From NCBI RefSeq assembly GCF_014164775.1, contig NZ_JACJGB010000003.1:1-64000 (forward strand): a stretch of 64,000 nucleotides of DNA. The letters are read 5' to 3'. The first letter of the stretch is position 1, and every line of letters begins with the position of its first letter. The position numbers and the translations under genes were made by a program. Below, one piece after another: positions 27,518-35,832 of the stretch. The notes beneath the pieces are model-generated. The model saw only the letters and a list, made by a program, of their open reading frames with translations. It searched no databases and was not told the origin of the DNA. The DNA comes from Tessaracoccus sp. MC1679. GTDB lineage: Bacteria; Actinomycetota; Actinomycetes; Propionibacteriales; Propionibacteriaceae.

Positions 27518-28447
27518 TCACTTCTCGAGCAGGCCCTCGAACAGGACGGTGGACAGGTAGCGCTCGCCGAACGACGGGATGATCACCACGATGGTCTTGC
27601 CGGCGTTCTCGGGGCGGGCCGCCACCTCGATCGCCGCGGACAGTGCGGCGCCGGAGGACAGGCCCACCAGGAGGCCCTCCTCCTGGGCGGCGCGGCGGGC
27701 GAACTCGACGGCCTGGTCGATGTTGCGGGGGAGCACCTCGTCGATGACGGAGCGGTCCAGGATCTCCGGCACGAAGTTGGCGCCGATGCCCTGGATCTTG
27801 TGGGGGCCGGGCTGGCCGCCGGAGAGGATGGGGGACTCCTGAGGCTCCACGGCGACGATCTTCACCTCGGGCTTGCGTTGCTTGAGCACCTGGCCGACGC
27901 CGGTGATGGTGCCGCCGGTGCCGACGCCGGCCACCACGATGTCGACGGTGCCGTCCGTGTCGTCCCAGATCTCCACGGCGGTGGTGGTGCGGTGGATCTC
28001 CACGTTGGCGGGGTTGGCGAACTGCCGGGCCAGGACGCCGCCGCGCTCAGCCGCGATCTCCTCGGCCTTCTCGACGGCGCCGCGCATGCCCTGCGGGCCG
28101 GGGGTGAGCACCAGCTCGGCGCCGTAGGCGCGCAGCAGTGCGCGACGCTCCAGCGACATCGTCTCCGGCATCGTCAGCACCACCTTGTAGCCGCGCGCGG
28201 CCCCCACCATGGCCAGCGCGATGCCGGTGTTGCCGGAGGTGCCCTCCACGATGGTCCCGCCGGGCTGCAGCTGACCGGAGGCCTCGGCGGCGTCGATGAT
28301 GGAGACGCCGATGCGGTCCTTGACCGAGTTGGCGGGGTTGTAGAACTCGAGCTTGGCCAGGACGGTCGCGTTGTCGCCGGCGATGCGGTTGAGCCGGACC
28401 AGGGGCGTGCGCCCGATGAGGGCGGTCACGTCGGAGTAAATGTTCAT
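27518..28447 (-). CDS. cysK: Cysteine synthase A (O-acetylserine sulfhydrylase)
   Basis: A 309-residue PLP enzyme making cysteine from O-acetylserine and sulfide. Motifs: [22 protein letters not shown], the PLP lysine in [11 protein letters not shown], the substrate loop [12 protein letters not shown], the phosphate cradle [10 protein letters not shown], and a C-terminal [13 protein letters not shown]. Length is normal. The ATG at 28447 has GAAGG about 9 nt upstream on the minus strand. No cysE is adjacent. The gene is divergent from guaA across 87 bp. Confidence 0.95.
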   Translation of the reverse strand: MNIYSDVTALIGRTPLVRLNRIAGDNATVLAKLEFYNPANSVKDRIGVSIIDAAEASGQLQPGGTIVEGTSGNTGIALAMVGAARGYKVVLTMPETMSLERRALLRAYGAELVLTPGPQGMRGAVEKAEEIAAERGGVLARQFANPANVEIHRTTTAVEIWDDTDGTVDIVVAGVGTGGTITGVGQVLKQRKPEVKIVAVEPQESPILSGGQPGPHKIQGIGANFVPEILDRSVIDEVLPRNIDQAVEFARRAAQEEGLLVGLSSGAALSAAIEVAARPENAGKTIVVIIPSFGERYLSTVLFEGLLEK

Positions 28448-28521
28448 GTCGTCGCCAACCTTCGCCACCGCCCGGATATTCCCGCAGACGGGGACGAAAG
28501 TTGTTCCGGCTGGAAAGGCAA

Positions 28522-28527
28522 TAGACT
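28522..28527 (+). promoter_or_regulatory. -10 box of guaA (leaderless)
   Basis: TAGACT ends 7 nt before the guaA ATG. No Shine-Dalgarno sequence is visible between them. A weak TTGTTC at 28501 could serve as -35, but the spacing is short. Confidence 0.55.
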
Positions 28528-28534
28528 CCCTCCC

Positions 28535-30088
28535 ATGACTGCCCAGCACGAGAAGGTCCTCGTCGTCGACTTCGGGGCGCAGTACGCGCAGCTCATCGCG
28601 CGGCGCGTCCGCGAGGCGAACGTCTACTCCGAGATCGTCAGTTCCTCGCTCGACGCCGACGCGATCCTCGCGCTTCGTCCTGCCGCCATCATCCTCTCCG
28701 GGGGGCCGTCGTCGGTCTACGAGGAGGGGGCGCCCGGGCTGGACACCAGGATCCTCGAGGCGGGCGTGCCCGTGCTGGGCATCTGCTACGGCTTCCAGGT
28801 GATGGCACAGGCGCTCGGCGGCACCGTCGCCAAGACGGGCCAGCGCGAGTACGGCCGCACCTCGCTGTCCATCCACGACGGAGGGTGCCTGCTCGGCAGC
28901 CTGCCCAACACGCTCAACGTCTGGATGAGCCACGGAGACTCGGTCAGCAGAGCACCGAAGGGGTTCCGAGTGCTCGCCCGGACCGCCGGTGCGCCGGTGG
29001 CGGCGTTCGAGGACCTGGCCCGCAAGCTGGCGGGCGTCCAATGGCACCCCGAGGTGCTGCACTCCCAATGGGGCCAGCAGGTGCTGGAGCACTTCCTGTT
29101 CACCATCGCCGGGCTCACCCCGGACTGGACCGCCGCGAACATGGTCACCGAGAGCATCGACGCGGTGCGCGCCAAGGTCGGGGACCGACGGGTGCTGTGC
29201 GCCCTGTCCGGCGGGGTGGACTCGGCGGTCGCGGCGGCGCTGGTGCAGCGGGCCATCGGCAAGCAGTTGACCTGCGTGTTCGTGGACCACGGGCTGCTGC
29301 GTGAGGGCGAGGCGGAGCAGGTCAAGGAGGACTTCGTGGCCGTCACGGGGGTGGACCTCGTGGTCGCGGACGAGCGCGATCGCTTCCTCGGCGCCCTGGC
29401 AGGGGTGACGGACCCGGAGGAGAAGCGCAAGATCATCGGCCGCGAGTTCATCCGCACCTTCGAGGCGACGGCGCGGGACCTGGCCGGTGAGCGCGGGATC
29501 GACTTCCTCGTCCAAGGCACGCTCTACCCGGACGTCGTGGAGTCCGGTGGCGGCGAGGGCACCGCCAACATCAAGAGCCACCACAACGTGGGCGGTCTGC
29601 CCGACGACCTCCAGTTCACCCTGATCGAGCCACTGCGCCAGATGTTCAAGGATGAGGTGCGAGCAGTCGGGGAGCAGTTGGGGCTGCCGGAGGAGATGGT
29701 GTGGCGCCACCCGTTCCCCGGCCCGGGGCTGGCCATCCGGATCATCGGCGAGGTCACCGAGGACCGGCTCGACATCCTTCGCCAGGCAGACGCGATCGCC
29801 CGCCACGAGCTGGCCGTGGCCAAGCTCGAGCGGGCGATCTGGCAGTTCCCCGTCGTGCTCCTCGCGGACGTGAGGTCCGTCGGGGTGCAGGGCGACGGCC
29901 GGACCTACGGCCACCCCATCGTCCTGCGGCCGGTGGTGTCGGATGACGCCATGACCGCGGACTGGGCCCGCCTGCCCTACGAGGTGATCGAGAAGATCTC
30001 CTCCCGGATCACCAACGAATGCCCCGAGGTCAACAGGGTGGTCATCGACGTCACGAGCAAGCCGCCGGGCACCATCGAGTGGGAGTAG
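28535..30088 (+). CDS. guaA: GMP synthase (glutamine-hydrolysing)
   Basis: A 517-residue enzyme aminating XMP to GMP. The N-terminal class I amidotransferase domain has the nucleophile Cys in [12 protein letters not shown] and the His/Glu of GVQWHPEV. The ATP-pyrophosphatase P-loop [13 protein letters not shown] is near residue 225. The C-terminal dimerisation domain includes [15 protein letters not shown] and the final [10 protein letters not shown]. All are intact. The ATG follows TAGACT by 7 nt. In M. tuberculosis guaA is also in the neighbourhood of guaB2/guaB3. It converges on a small PspC gene with a 9-bp gap. Confidence 0.96.
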   Translation: MTAQHEKVLVVDFGAQYAQLIARRVREANVYSEIVSSSLDADAILALRPAAIILSGGPSSVYEEGAPGLDTRILEAGVPVLGICYGFQVMAQALGGTVAKTGQREYGRTSLSIHDGGCLLGSLPNTLNVWMSHGDSVSRAPKGFRVLARTAGAPVAAFEDLARKLAGVQWHPEVLHSQWGQQVLEHFLFTIAGLTPDWTAANMVTESIDAVRAKVGDRRVLCALSGGVDSAVAAALVQRAIGKQLTCVFVDHGLLREGEAEQVKEDFVAVTGVDLVVADERDRFLGALAGVTDPEEKRKIIGREFIRTFEATARDLAGERGIDFLVQGTLYPDVVESGGGEGTANIKSHHNVGGLPDDLQFTLIEPLRQMFKDEVRAVGEQLGLPEEMVWRHPFPGPGLAIRIIGEVTEDRLDILRQADAIARHELAVAKLERAIWQFPVVLLADVRSVGVQGDGRTYGHPIVLRPVVSDDAMTADWARLPYEVIEKISSRITNECPEVNRVVIDVTSKPPGTIEWE

Positions 30089-30097
30089 CCCCCCGGC

Positions 30098-30370
30098 TCA
30101 GATGTCGTACGGGGGCTCCTTGGGGGAGTCCGGCTTGCGGGTGTCGTACCATTGGCGGGCCTTGTCGAACCCTTCCTCGGCCAGGGAGCCGCCCTCGTCC
30201 TTGGGCATGACGGCCCACAGGATGAGGTAGGCCAGGATGCCGCTGCCGCCGAAGACGGCGATCAGTACGAAGGCGATCCGGACGATGGTCACGTCGAGGT
30301 TGAGGTAGCGCGCGATGCCTGCGCAGACGCCGCCGATCATGGCGCCGGTACTGGGACGGGTGAGCTTCAT
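30098..30370 (-). CDS. Small PspC-domain membrane protein
   Basis: A 90-residue protein. MKLTRPSTGAMIGGVCAGIARYLNLDVTIVRIAFVLIAVFGGSGILAYLILWAVMPKDE is a complete PspC domain (GVCAGIARYL motif plus hydrophobic helices). A charged tail EEGFDKARQWYDTRKPDSPKEPPYDI follows. PspC domains sense or respond to membrane stress. AAGGAA lies just upstream of the ATG. The start overlaps the stop of the gene before it (ATGA, 30367-30370), making this the last gene of a three-gene membrane operon. Confidence 0.85.
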   Translation of the reverse strand: MKLTRPSTGAMIGGVCAGIARYLNLDVTIVRIAFVLIAVFGGSGILAYLILWAVMPKDEGGSLAEEGFDKARQWYDTRKPDSPKEPPYDI

Positions 30371-30564
30371 GGAAGTTCCTTTCGGGAATTCGTGCGGCCG
30401 CGGGAGGAGATGAGACCGATCGCGCCTGCGGCCACGAGGATGACGGCGAGGATCGGTTGGACAAAGGGCGCCGAGAGGCTCGGCGAGACGATCAGCACGA
30501 TCCCGAAGCCGACGGCGGCGAGGCCGACGGCCAGGGTGGCCAGATCGAGTGGTGGGCGGTTCAT
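30367..30564 (-). CDS. Small two-helix membrane protein
   Basis: A 65-residue protein with two predicted membrane segments (LATLAVGLAAVGFGIVLIV and PILAVILVAAGAIGLI) and a basic C-terminus. No family is recognised. Both ends overlap neighbours by 4 bp (ATGA at 30561-30564 and 30367-30370), so it is translated as part of the PspC operon and probably works in the same membrane-stress context. Confidence 0.75.
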   Translation of the reverse strand: MNRPPLDLATLAVGLAAVGFGIVLIVSPSLSAPFVQPILAVILVAAGAIGLISSRGRTNSRKELP

Positions 30565-31694
30565 GATCTCTCTTCCAGTGTGACCGCAGACAGGGTCGCG
30601 TCAACCCTGACGGTGAAATCCACCGGTGCGGCGGTTGAGTTGCCCGTCTCGACGCTCACATCGCTGAACATTTCGTTCGACGTGAGAGACAGCAGCGGTC
30701 CCGGGAGGAGGACGGTGACGTCCGAGGCGATCGCCTCGATGCGGACCTCGTCGATGCCGTCGAGATTCTCTGCGCCCAGGTCGACCACCCGCTCCTCGCC
30801 GACGACGGTGAGGGTCAGCACCGAGGCGTCGGCGGACGGCGCAACCGCGGACTCGGCGGCCCGCGGAGCGAGCCAGCCGCCCGCCACCATCGCGATCACC
30901 AGCACGCCCAGAAGGGGCCGTGGCACGCGCTTGGATCGTGCGACGACCGCGTAGAGTACCGCGAGCGAACCGCCCGCAACGAGCGCGGCTCCCAGGGCAA
31001 GCCCCGGGCCGGCGCCAAGGAGCACGCCCGTCACGGCGCCGGTGGCGAGCATCGCTACGAGGATCCCGAGACCGATCAGCCAAGCGGCCTTCGGACGGGG
31101 GCCCGACGGGGCGGCGCGGGGGGGCTCAGGGGCGTAGAGGTCCACGACGGGCAGACCGTCGTGGGCGCGCCCGGTGGCGGAGTGCATCTGGGAGCGCCAG
31201 TGGGCCACCAGGGCGTCGTCGCTCACGGCCCCGGCGCTTGTGTTCACGCGTGTGTTCTGTGGCTGAGGCGTGGCCGAGGGGGACCAGGTGCCGCCGAGCC
31301 GGCCCCGGCGGGCCAGCACGAGCAGCGCCAGGAGGAGCACGCCGGGGCCCCACGGAAGTGGGCTGACCGAACTGACCAGGCTGACCGCGGCGAGCGTGGT
31401 GAGGATGACGACGGCCTTCTGGGCCGTTGGGGTCCAGCGGGCAAAGGCGGGGAGAAGCGCGTCCATGGGGCGCACACCGGTGGGGCTGCGGGTGAGCGCC
31501 GTGCCCCACGCGTACAGGGCCACGCCCAGGCCGCCGCTGAGCGCCAGCAGGGCGAACGCGACGCGCACCAGAACCACGTCGACGCCCATCCGTGCGGCGA
31601 TGGCGGCGCACAGGCCGGAGCCCATGCCTGACTCCTGGCGCTGCATGGCGCCGAGGCTCGGATCGAGCCACCCCAGATCAAGCTCAGTGGACAT
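30561..31694 (-). CDS. PspC-domain membrane protein, first gene of the PspC operon
   Basis: A 377-residue protein. The N-terminal PspC domain is about residues 20-60 (GSGLCAAIAARMGVDVVLVRVAFALLALSGGLGVALYAWGTAL). Four or more further membrane segments follow (VILTTLAAVSLV; WGPGVLLLALLVLA; AAWLIGLGILVAML; the pair at 235-285). A C-terminal domain of about 100 residues (VLTLTVVGEERVVDLGAENLDGIDEVRIEAIASDVTVLLPG) resembles the beta-rich adhesin-like domains often attached to PspC. The start is the ATG at 31694. It is divergent from a PspC-type histidine kinase, which is its likely regulator. Confidence 0.8.
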   Translation of the reverse strand: MSTELDLGWLDPSLGAMQRQESGMGSGLCAAIAARMGVDVVLVRVAFALLALSGGLGVALYAWGTALTRSPTGVRPMDALLPAFARWTPTAQKAVVILTTLAAVSLVSSVSPLPWGPGVLLLALLVLARRGRLGGTWSPSATPQPQNTRVNTSAGAVSDDALVAHWRSQMHSATGRAHDGLPVVDLYAPEPPRAAPSGPRPKAAWLIGLGILVAMLATGAVTGVLLGAGPGLALGAALVAGGSLAVLYAVVARSKRVPRPLLGVLVIAMVAGGWLAPRAAESAVAPSADASVLTLTVVGEERVVDLGAENLDGIDEVRIEAIASDVTVLLPGPLLSLTSNEMFSDVSVETGNSTAAPVDFTVRVDATLSAVTLEERS

Positions 31695-31830
31695 GCACAC
31701 CAGTCTGGTGTGGTGGCCGCCGTGTCGCCATCGGGTGACCCCCTGAGAGGGACCTGAGATGTGGCGCCGGGGACCCTGGAAAGCACCCCTGGCGCTGGCC
31801 TCGCCATCGTCAGCGTGTCAGGCTGGGGCC

Positions 31831-33084
31831 ATGACAGAGCTGCCGGTACCCATCGCGCCCGCGCGGGTGCCGCTGCGCCGCCAGAGCGAGGGCAAGGTCA
31901 TCGCCGGCGTGGCGACGGGCCTGGCCTCGCACCTCGGTGTCCGGGTGGCGCACGTGCGGCTCGGCTTCCTGGTCATGGCCCTCTTCTCGGGCGCGGGGGT
32001 GCTGGCGTACGGCGCGCTGTGGGTCCTCATGCCGCGTGCGACGGGTGAGGGCGAGCCCGTGGGCCTCGCCGCGGCCAGCCGCAGCGGCATGCGGCCGCAG
32101 CGCGTGGAGACCCAGGGCGCGGACTCCGGCCTCCTCGTGGCAGGCGGGATGCTCGTGGTGGGGCTCCTGTGGCTGTTCGTCTCGGGAGGCGTCATCTCCA
32201 CGTCGCTGTTCTGGCCCATGGTGGTGGGCGGCGTGGGTGTCATCGTCATCTGGCTCCAGGTCGACGAGCGGGTCACGCCCCGCCCGGCCAGGACGGGGCG
32301 TGGCGGCCTGTGGTCGCGGGTGGCGCGCGGAGGCGGGGCGATGAGCATCGTCCGCCTGGTCGGAGGCCTCCTCCTGGTGGGGGCCGGCACGAGCTGGATC
32401 CTGGCCACCCAGGTGGGGCTGTCGCAACTGCCCGGCGTGCTGGGCGCCTCGGGGGTGCTGCTGGCCGGTGTGCTGGTGGTCGCGGCCCCGTGGTTGTACC
32501 AGCAGCGAGGGCGCGTCCGGCGAGCCGACGCGGAGCGGCTGCGCGCCGAGGCGCGGGCAGACATGGCGGCCCACCTCCACGACTCGGTCCTCCAGACCTT
32601 GGCGCTCATTCAACGCCAGGCCTCCGACCCCGTCACCGTCGCCGGCCTGGCCCGGCGCCAGGAGCGCGAGCTGCGCACCTGGCTCTACGGCGAGTCCACC
32701 CGGGCCGCATCCTTCCGCTCCGCCCTGCGCGCCGTGGTCGCCGACGTCGAGGCCGACTTCGCCGTCGACGTCGAACTGGTCTGCGTGGGCGACGTCGCCG
32801 TCGACGACCGTGTGGAGGCGCTGGTGCTGGCCGTCGGAGAGGCCGTGACGAACGCGGCGAAGCACTCGGGCTCCCCGAGGGTGGACGTCTACGCCGAGGT
32901 TGACGGCCCGCGGATCGAGGTGTTCATCCGGGACCGGGGGCGGGGCTTCGACGTCGACGCGGTTCCGGAGGGGCGGATGGGCGTGCGAGAATCGATCAAG
33001 GCCCGGATGGATCGTAATGGCGGCAGCGCCGCGATCCGCTCGGGGCCCGAGGGCACCGAGGTGAAAGTGGAGATCGCCATATGA
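31831..33084 (+). CDS. Sensor histidine kinase with N-terminal PspC domain
   Basis: A 417-residue kinase. A PspC domain lies at the N-terminus (LRRQSEGKVIAGVATGLASHLGVRVAHVRLGFLVMALFSGAGVLAYGALWVLMPR). It is followed by about four membrane segments, then a HisKA_3 dimerisation domain with the phosphoacceptor in AAHLHDSVLQTLALIQRQ (near residue 250). The HATPase domain has VGEAVTNAAKHSG (N box) and DRGRGFD (G1). It belongs to the NarL/LiaS-type class. The response-regulator gene overlaps its end (ATGA). Sensing membrane stress and controlling the divergent PspC operon is the obvious inference. Confidence 0.9.
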   Translation: MTELPVPIAPARVPLRRQSEGKVIAGVATGLASHLGVRVAHVRLGFLVMALFSGAGVLAYGALWVLMPRATGEGEPVGLAAASRSGMRPQRVETQGADSGLLVAGGMLVVGLLWLFVSGGVISTSLFWPMVVGGVGVIVIWLQVDERVTPRPARTGRGGLWSRVARGGGAMSIVRLVGGLLLVGAGTSWILATQVGLSQLPGVLGASGVLLAGVLVVAAPWLYQQRGRVRRADAERLRAEARADMAAHLHDSVLQTLALIQRQASDPVTVAGLARRQERELRTWLYGESTRAASFRSALRAVVADVEADFAVDVELVCVGDVAVDDRVEALVLAVGEAVTNAAKHSGSPRVDVYAEVDGPRIEVFIRDRGRGFDVDAVPEGRMGVRESIKARMDRNGGSAAIRSGPEGTEVKVEIAI

Positions 33085-33740
33085 GCGAGGCGGCCGGACC
33101 GAATCCGTTGCGCGTGGTCATCGTCGATGACCACGCCATGTTCCGTGCGGGGGTGCGCCATGAGATCGGGCCGCACTGCGATGTGGTGGGTGAGGGCGAG
33201 GACGTCGGCACGGCTGTCGCGGTCATCGTCGCCAGCGTGCCGGACGTGGTGCTGCTCGATGTGCACCTCCCAGGGGGAGGCGGTGCGGAGGTGATCAGGC
33301 AGGTGCTGCCAGCATTACCCCAGGTCAAGTTCCTGGCGCTCTCGGTCTCGGATGCGGCGCAGGACGTGATCGGTGTGATCCGCGCGGGCGCCCGCGGCTA
33401 CGTCACCAAGTCGATCAGCTCGGAGGAGCTCCTTGAGGGCATCGCGCGCGTGGCCGCCGGCGACGCGGTGTTCTCACCGCGCCTGGCCGGGTTCGTTCTG
33501 GACGCCTTCTCGGGCGCCGTGGACGTGTCCGGCATCGACGAGGAACTGGACCGGTTGAGCGTCCGGGAGCGTGAGGTGATGAAGCTGATCGCGCGCGGAT
33601 ATTCCTACAAGGAGGTGGCGCGTGAGCTGTTCATCTCCATCAAGACGGTGGAGACCCATGTGTCCTCCGTGTTGCGCAAACTGCAGTTGTCCAATCGTCA
33701 TCAATTGACGAAGTGGGCCACCGACCGGCACCTGATCTGA
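33081..33740 (+). CDS. Response regulator, NarL/LuxR family
   Basis: A 219-residue two-domain regulator. The receiver has RVVIVDDHAMFRAGV (acidic pair), phosphoacceptor Asp in VVLLDVHLPGGGG, the switch Ser/Thr region LALSVSD, and the conserved Lys in GYVTKSIS. The LuxR helix-turn-helix is LSVREREVMKLIARGYSYKEVARELFISIKTVETHVSSVLRKL. It is the partner of the PspC-type kinase, whose gene overlaps it by 4 bp. A strong bidirectional terminator follows. Confidence 0.93.
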   Translation: MSEAAGPNPLRVVIVDDHAMFRAGVRHEIGPHCDVVGEGEDVGTAVAVIVASVPDVVLLDVHLPGGGGAEVIRQVLPALPQVKFLALSVSDAAQDVIGVIRAGARGYVTKSISSEELLEGIARVAAGDAVFSPRLAGFVLDAFSGAVDVSGIDEELDRLSVREREVMKLIARGYSYKEVARELFISIKTVETHVSSVLRKLQLSNRHQLTKWATDRHLI

Positions 33741-33759
33741 TCCTGAAAGAAACACGAAG

Positions 33760-33797
33760 AAAGGGGCGGCGCCGGATGAGTCCGGCGCCGCCCCTTT
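33760..33797. terminator. Bidirectional intrinsic terminator
   Basis: A 17-bp perfect stem (AAAGGGGCGGCGCCGGA and its complement) with a TGAG tetraloop lies between the convergent response-regulator and GlsB-like genes. Short A and T runs flank the stem on either side. Confidence 0.88.
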
Positions 33798-33817
33798 CGT
33801 CAAACTGCGGGGTGTGA

Positions 33818-34090
33818 TCAGGCCTTGCGCTTCTGCATCCAGCCGTAGACAACGAGCACGATGATTGCGCCCACTACTGAGGTGATCAGTCCTCCGATGG
33901 AGAAAGTAGGGCCGCTCAGGTCCAGCTTCCCCTCGAAGATCAGCGAGCCCAGGAGTCCACCGACGAAGGCGCCGATGATTCCGAGGATCATGGTAGCTAC
34001 CCAGCCCCCGCCCTGACGGCCGGGGAGGATGGCCTTGGCGATAGCCCCGCCGAGGAGGCCGATGACGATGTAAGCAATGATTGTTCCCAT
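33818..34090 (-). CDS. GlsB/YeaQ/YmgE family membrane protein
   Basis: A 90-residue protein formerly called transglycosylase-associated. It has three hydrophobic segments: MGTIIAYIVIGLLGGAIAKAILPG, GGGWVATMILGIIGAFVGGLLGSLIF and GGLITSVVGAIIVLVVYGWMQKRKA. The glycine-zipper pattern is typical, and family members are usually stress-induced. The start is the ATG directly before GTIIAYIV; longer in-frame starts would add a hydrophilic stretch unlike the family. Confidence 0.85.
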   Translation of the reverse strand: MGTIIAYIVIGLLGGAIAKAILPGRQGGGWVATMILGIIGAFVGGLLGSLIFEGKLDLSGPTFSIGGLITSVVGAIIVLVVYGWMQKRKA

Positions 34091-34196
34091 ATCTCTAGGA
34101 TGCACCATGCGGCGCAGATGGACAACTCGGAGGCTCATTATCCGGGCGAACTCGGGGTGAATTCAGGGTGTCTCCCGGGTGCGATATCCTCTCTGC

Positions 34197-34538
34197 ATGG
34201 AATTGATTCATGACTTGCTGTTGCTACTACACTTCGTCGGATTTGCGGCGCTTTTCGGCGGCGCCTTTGTGCAGGTGAAGGGCCCGTCGCGCGCCGTCAA
34301 TGCGGCGATGGTCCACGGGGTGCTCACCCAGTTGATCACCGGCCTGCTGCTGGTGGGCCTGGCCGAGATGGGCGACGCGGAGGTCAACCACCTCAAGGTG
34401 GGGATCAAGCTCGCCGTCCTGGTAGCCGTGGCGGTACTGGTCTTCATGAACCGGAAGAAGGACACGCTCGGCGGCGCCCAGTTCTGGTCCATCTTCGGCC
34501 TGACCCTGCTCAATGTCGCGGTGGCCGTCTTCGTCTGA
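34197..34538 (+). CDS. Small integral membrane protein
   Basis: A 113-residue protein with four predicted membrane helices: LIHDLLLLLHFVGFAALFGGAF, VLTQLITGLLLVGLA, VGIKLAVLVAVAVLVFM and FWSIFGLTLLNVAVAVFV. An N-terminal His in LLHFVGF and a mid-protein NRKKD loop are seen. It is similar to uncharacterised actinobacterial membrane proteins, with no function known to me. The ATG follows TATCCT by 6 nt, so it is probably leaderless. It converges on the phospholipase D-like gene with a 4-bp gap. Confidence 0.75.
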   Translation: MELIHDLLLLLHFVGFAALFGGAFVQVKGPSRAVNAAMVHGVLTQLITGLLLVGLAEMGDAEVNHLKVGIKLAVLVAVAVLVFMNRKKDTLGGAQFWSIFGLTLLNVAVAVFV

Positions 34539-34542
34539 GACC

Positions 34543-35775
34543 TCAGAACAGGGGCCGCCACGGGCTGAGGAAGAGTTCCGTGGCCTTCGCCACCGGGGAA
34601 CGCTCCCGCCATCTCTCCTCGGTCAGCTCGATGCAGTTCGATTCGTCGGTGAGGAACACCCCCTCCATGTAGGCGGCCACGTCCTCGTCCGTCAGCTCCA
34701 GGTTGACCTCGTAGTTGCCCAGCAGGCTGAGCCGGTCAAGGTTGGCGGTGCCGATGGTGGACCACTGGCCGTCGATGGTGGCGGTCTTGGAGTGCACCAT
34801 GGCCCCCTGGAACAGGTAGAGGCGGATCCCGGAGCGCAGTAGCTCGGCGTAGAAGCCGCGCGAGAGCCAGTCCGCCACCACGTGGTTGGAGCGTGCAGGC
34901 ACGATGATGCGGACGTCCACACCGCGGCGCACGGCGTCGCGCAACGCGCTCACGAGGTCGTCGTCGGGGATGAGGTAGGCATGCGTGAGCCAGATGTGGT
35001 GGCTGGCGCGGTCGATGGCCTCGAGGTACATGTTGCGGATGGGGTACACCTGGATGCGTGGAGTGTTGCGGTGCACCCGGACGGTGGGCTCCCACTCGCG
35101 CTGAGGGTTGTGCTCGATCCGGTCGCGCACCTTGCTGGGATGCATGTTCCAGAAGTCGACGAACGCGTTCTCAAGCTCCGCCACCCCGTCGCCGACGATG
35201 CGGGCGTGGGTGTCGCGCCACCCGGTGGCGTACAGGGAACCGATGTTGTAGCCGCCGATGAACCCGACCCTGCCGTCGACGGTGAGCAGCTTGCGATGGT
35301 CGCGGCCCCAGCTGCGTGGTGACCAGGGCAGCGGGAACGCCGGGTGGGGCATGGTGTTGACGGTGGAGGGAATGGCCCGGAAGAAGGCGCGGGGCACCAC
35401 CAGGTTTGCGAACTCGTCCCAGACCGCGTGCACGCGGACTCCACGAGCCGCTGCCCGGGCGAGCGCCGCGCGGAATCGGAGCCCCTCGGCGTCGCCCTTC
35501 CAGATGAAGGTCTCGAAGTAGACGTGGTGCTCGGCCCCGTCGATGGCCTCGATCATCGCGTCGTAGACGTGCTCGCCGTAGGTGTAGACGGTCACCTCGT
35601 CGGCCCCGACGCCGATGGGCTCCGGCTTGGTGATGGGAAACTTGCGCAGCTTGCGCTGCTTCTTCCGGAGTGACTCGACGAGGGTGAGGGCCAGCATCGA
35701 GAGGATCTGGGCCAGCAACACGGCGGTGGTGATCCGGCCGAAGATCACCCGACCTCGGGAGAAGGCATCACGCAT
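34543..35775 (-). CDS. Phospholipase D-like / cardiolipin synthase family protein
   Basis: A 410-residue membrane-associated protein. One N-terminal hydrophobic helix (VIFGRITTAVLLAQILSMLALTLV) precedes two HKD domains: GRDHRKLLTVDGRVGFIGGYN and AMVHSKTATIDGQWSTIGTANLD. Both have the full HxKx4D pattern. This architecture fits a cardiolipin synthase or another phosphatidyltransferase using a phospho-His intermediate. The start is the ATG 6 nt after a TATGCT -10 on the minus strand (35782-35787), so it is probably leaderless. It is divergent from pcrA. Confidence 0.88.
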   Translation of the reverse strand: MRDAFSRGRVIFGRITTAVLLAQILSMLALTLVESLRKKQRKLRKFPITKPEPIGVGADEVTVYTYGEHVYDAMIEAIDGAEHHVYFETFIWKGDAEGLRFRAALARAAARGVRVHAVWDEFANLVVPRAFFRAIPSTVNTMPHPAFPLPWSPRSWGRDHRKLLTVDGRVGFIGGYNIGSLYATGWRDTHARIVGDGVAELENAFVDFWNMHPSKVRDRIEHNPQREWEPTVRVHRNTPRIQVYPIRNMYLEAIDRASHHIWLTHAYLIPDDDLVSALRDAVRRGVDVRIIVPARSNHVVADWLSRGFYAELLRSGIRLYLFQGAMVHSKTATIDGQWSTIGTANLDRLSLLGNYEVNLELTDEDVAAYMEGVFLTDESNCIELTEERWRERSPVAKATELFLSPWRPLF

Positions 35776-35832
35776 GCCGCCAGCATATCGGCGGGAGCAG
35801 CGCCTGAGCGGGCGGTAGTGTTGGCCCCCGAC

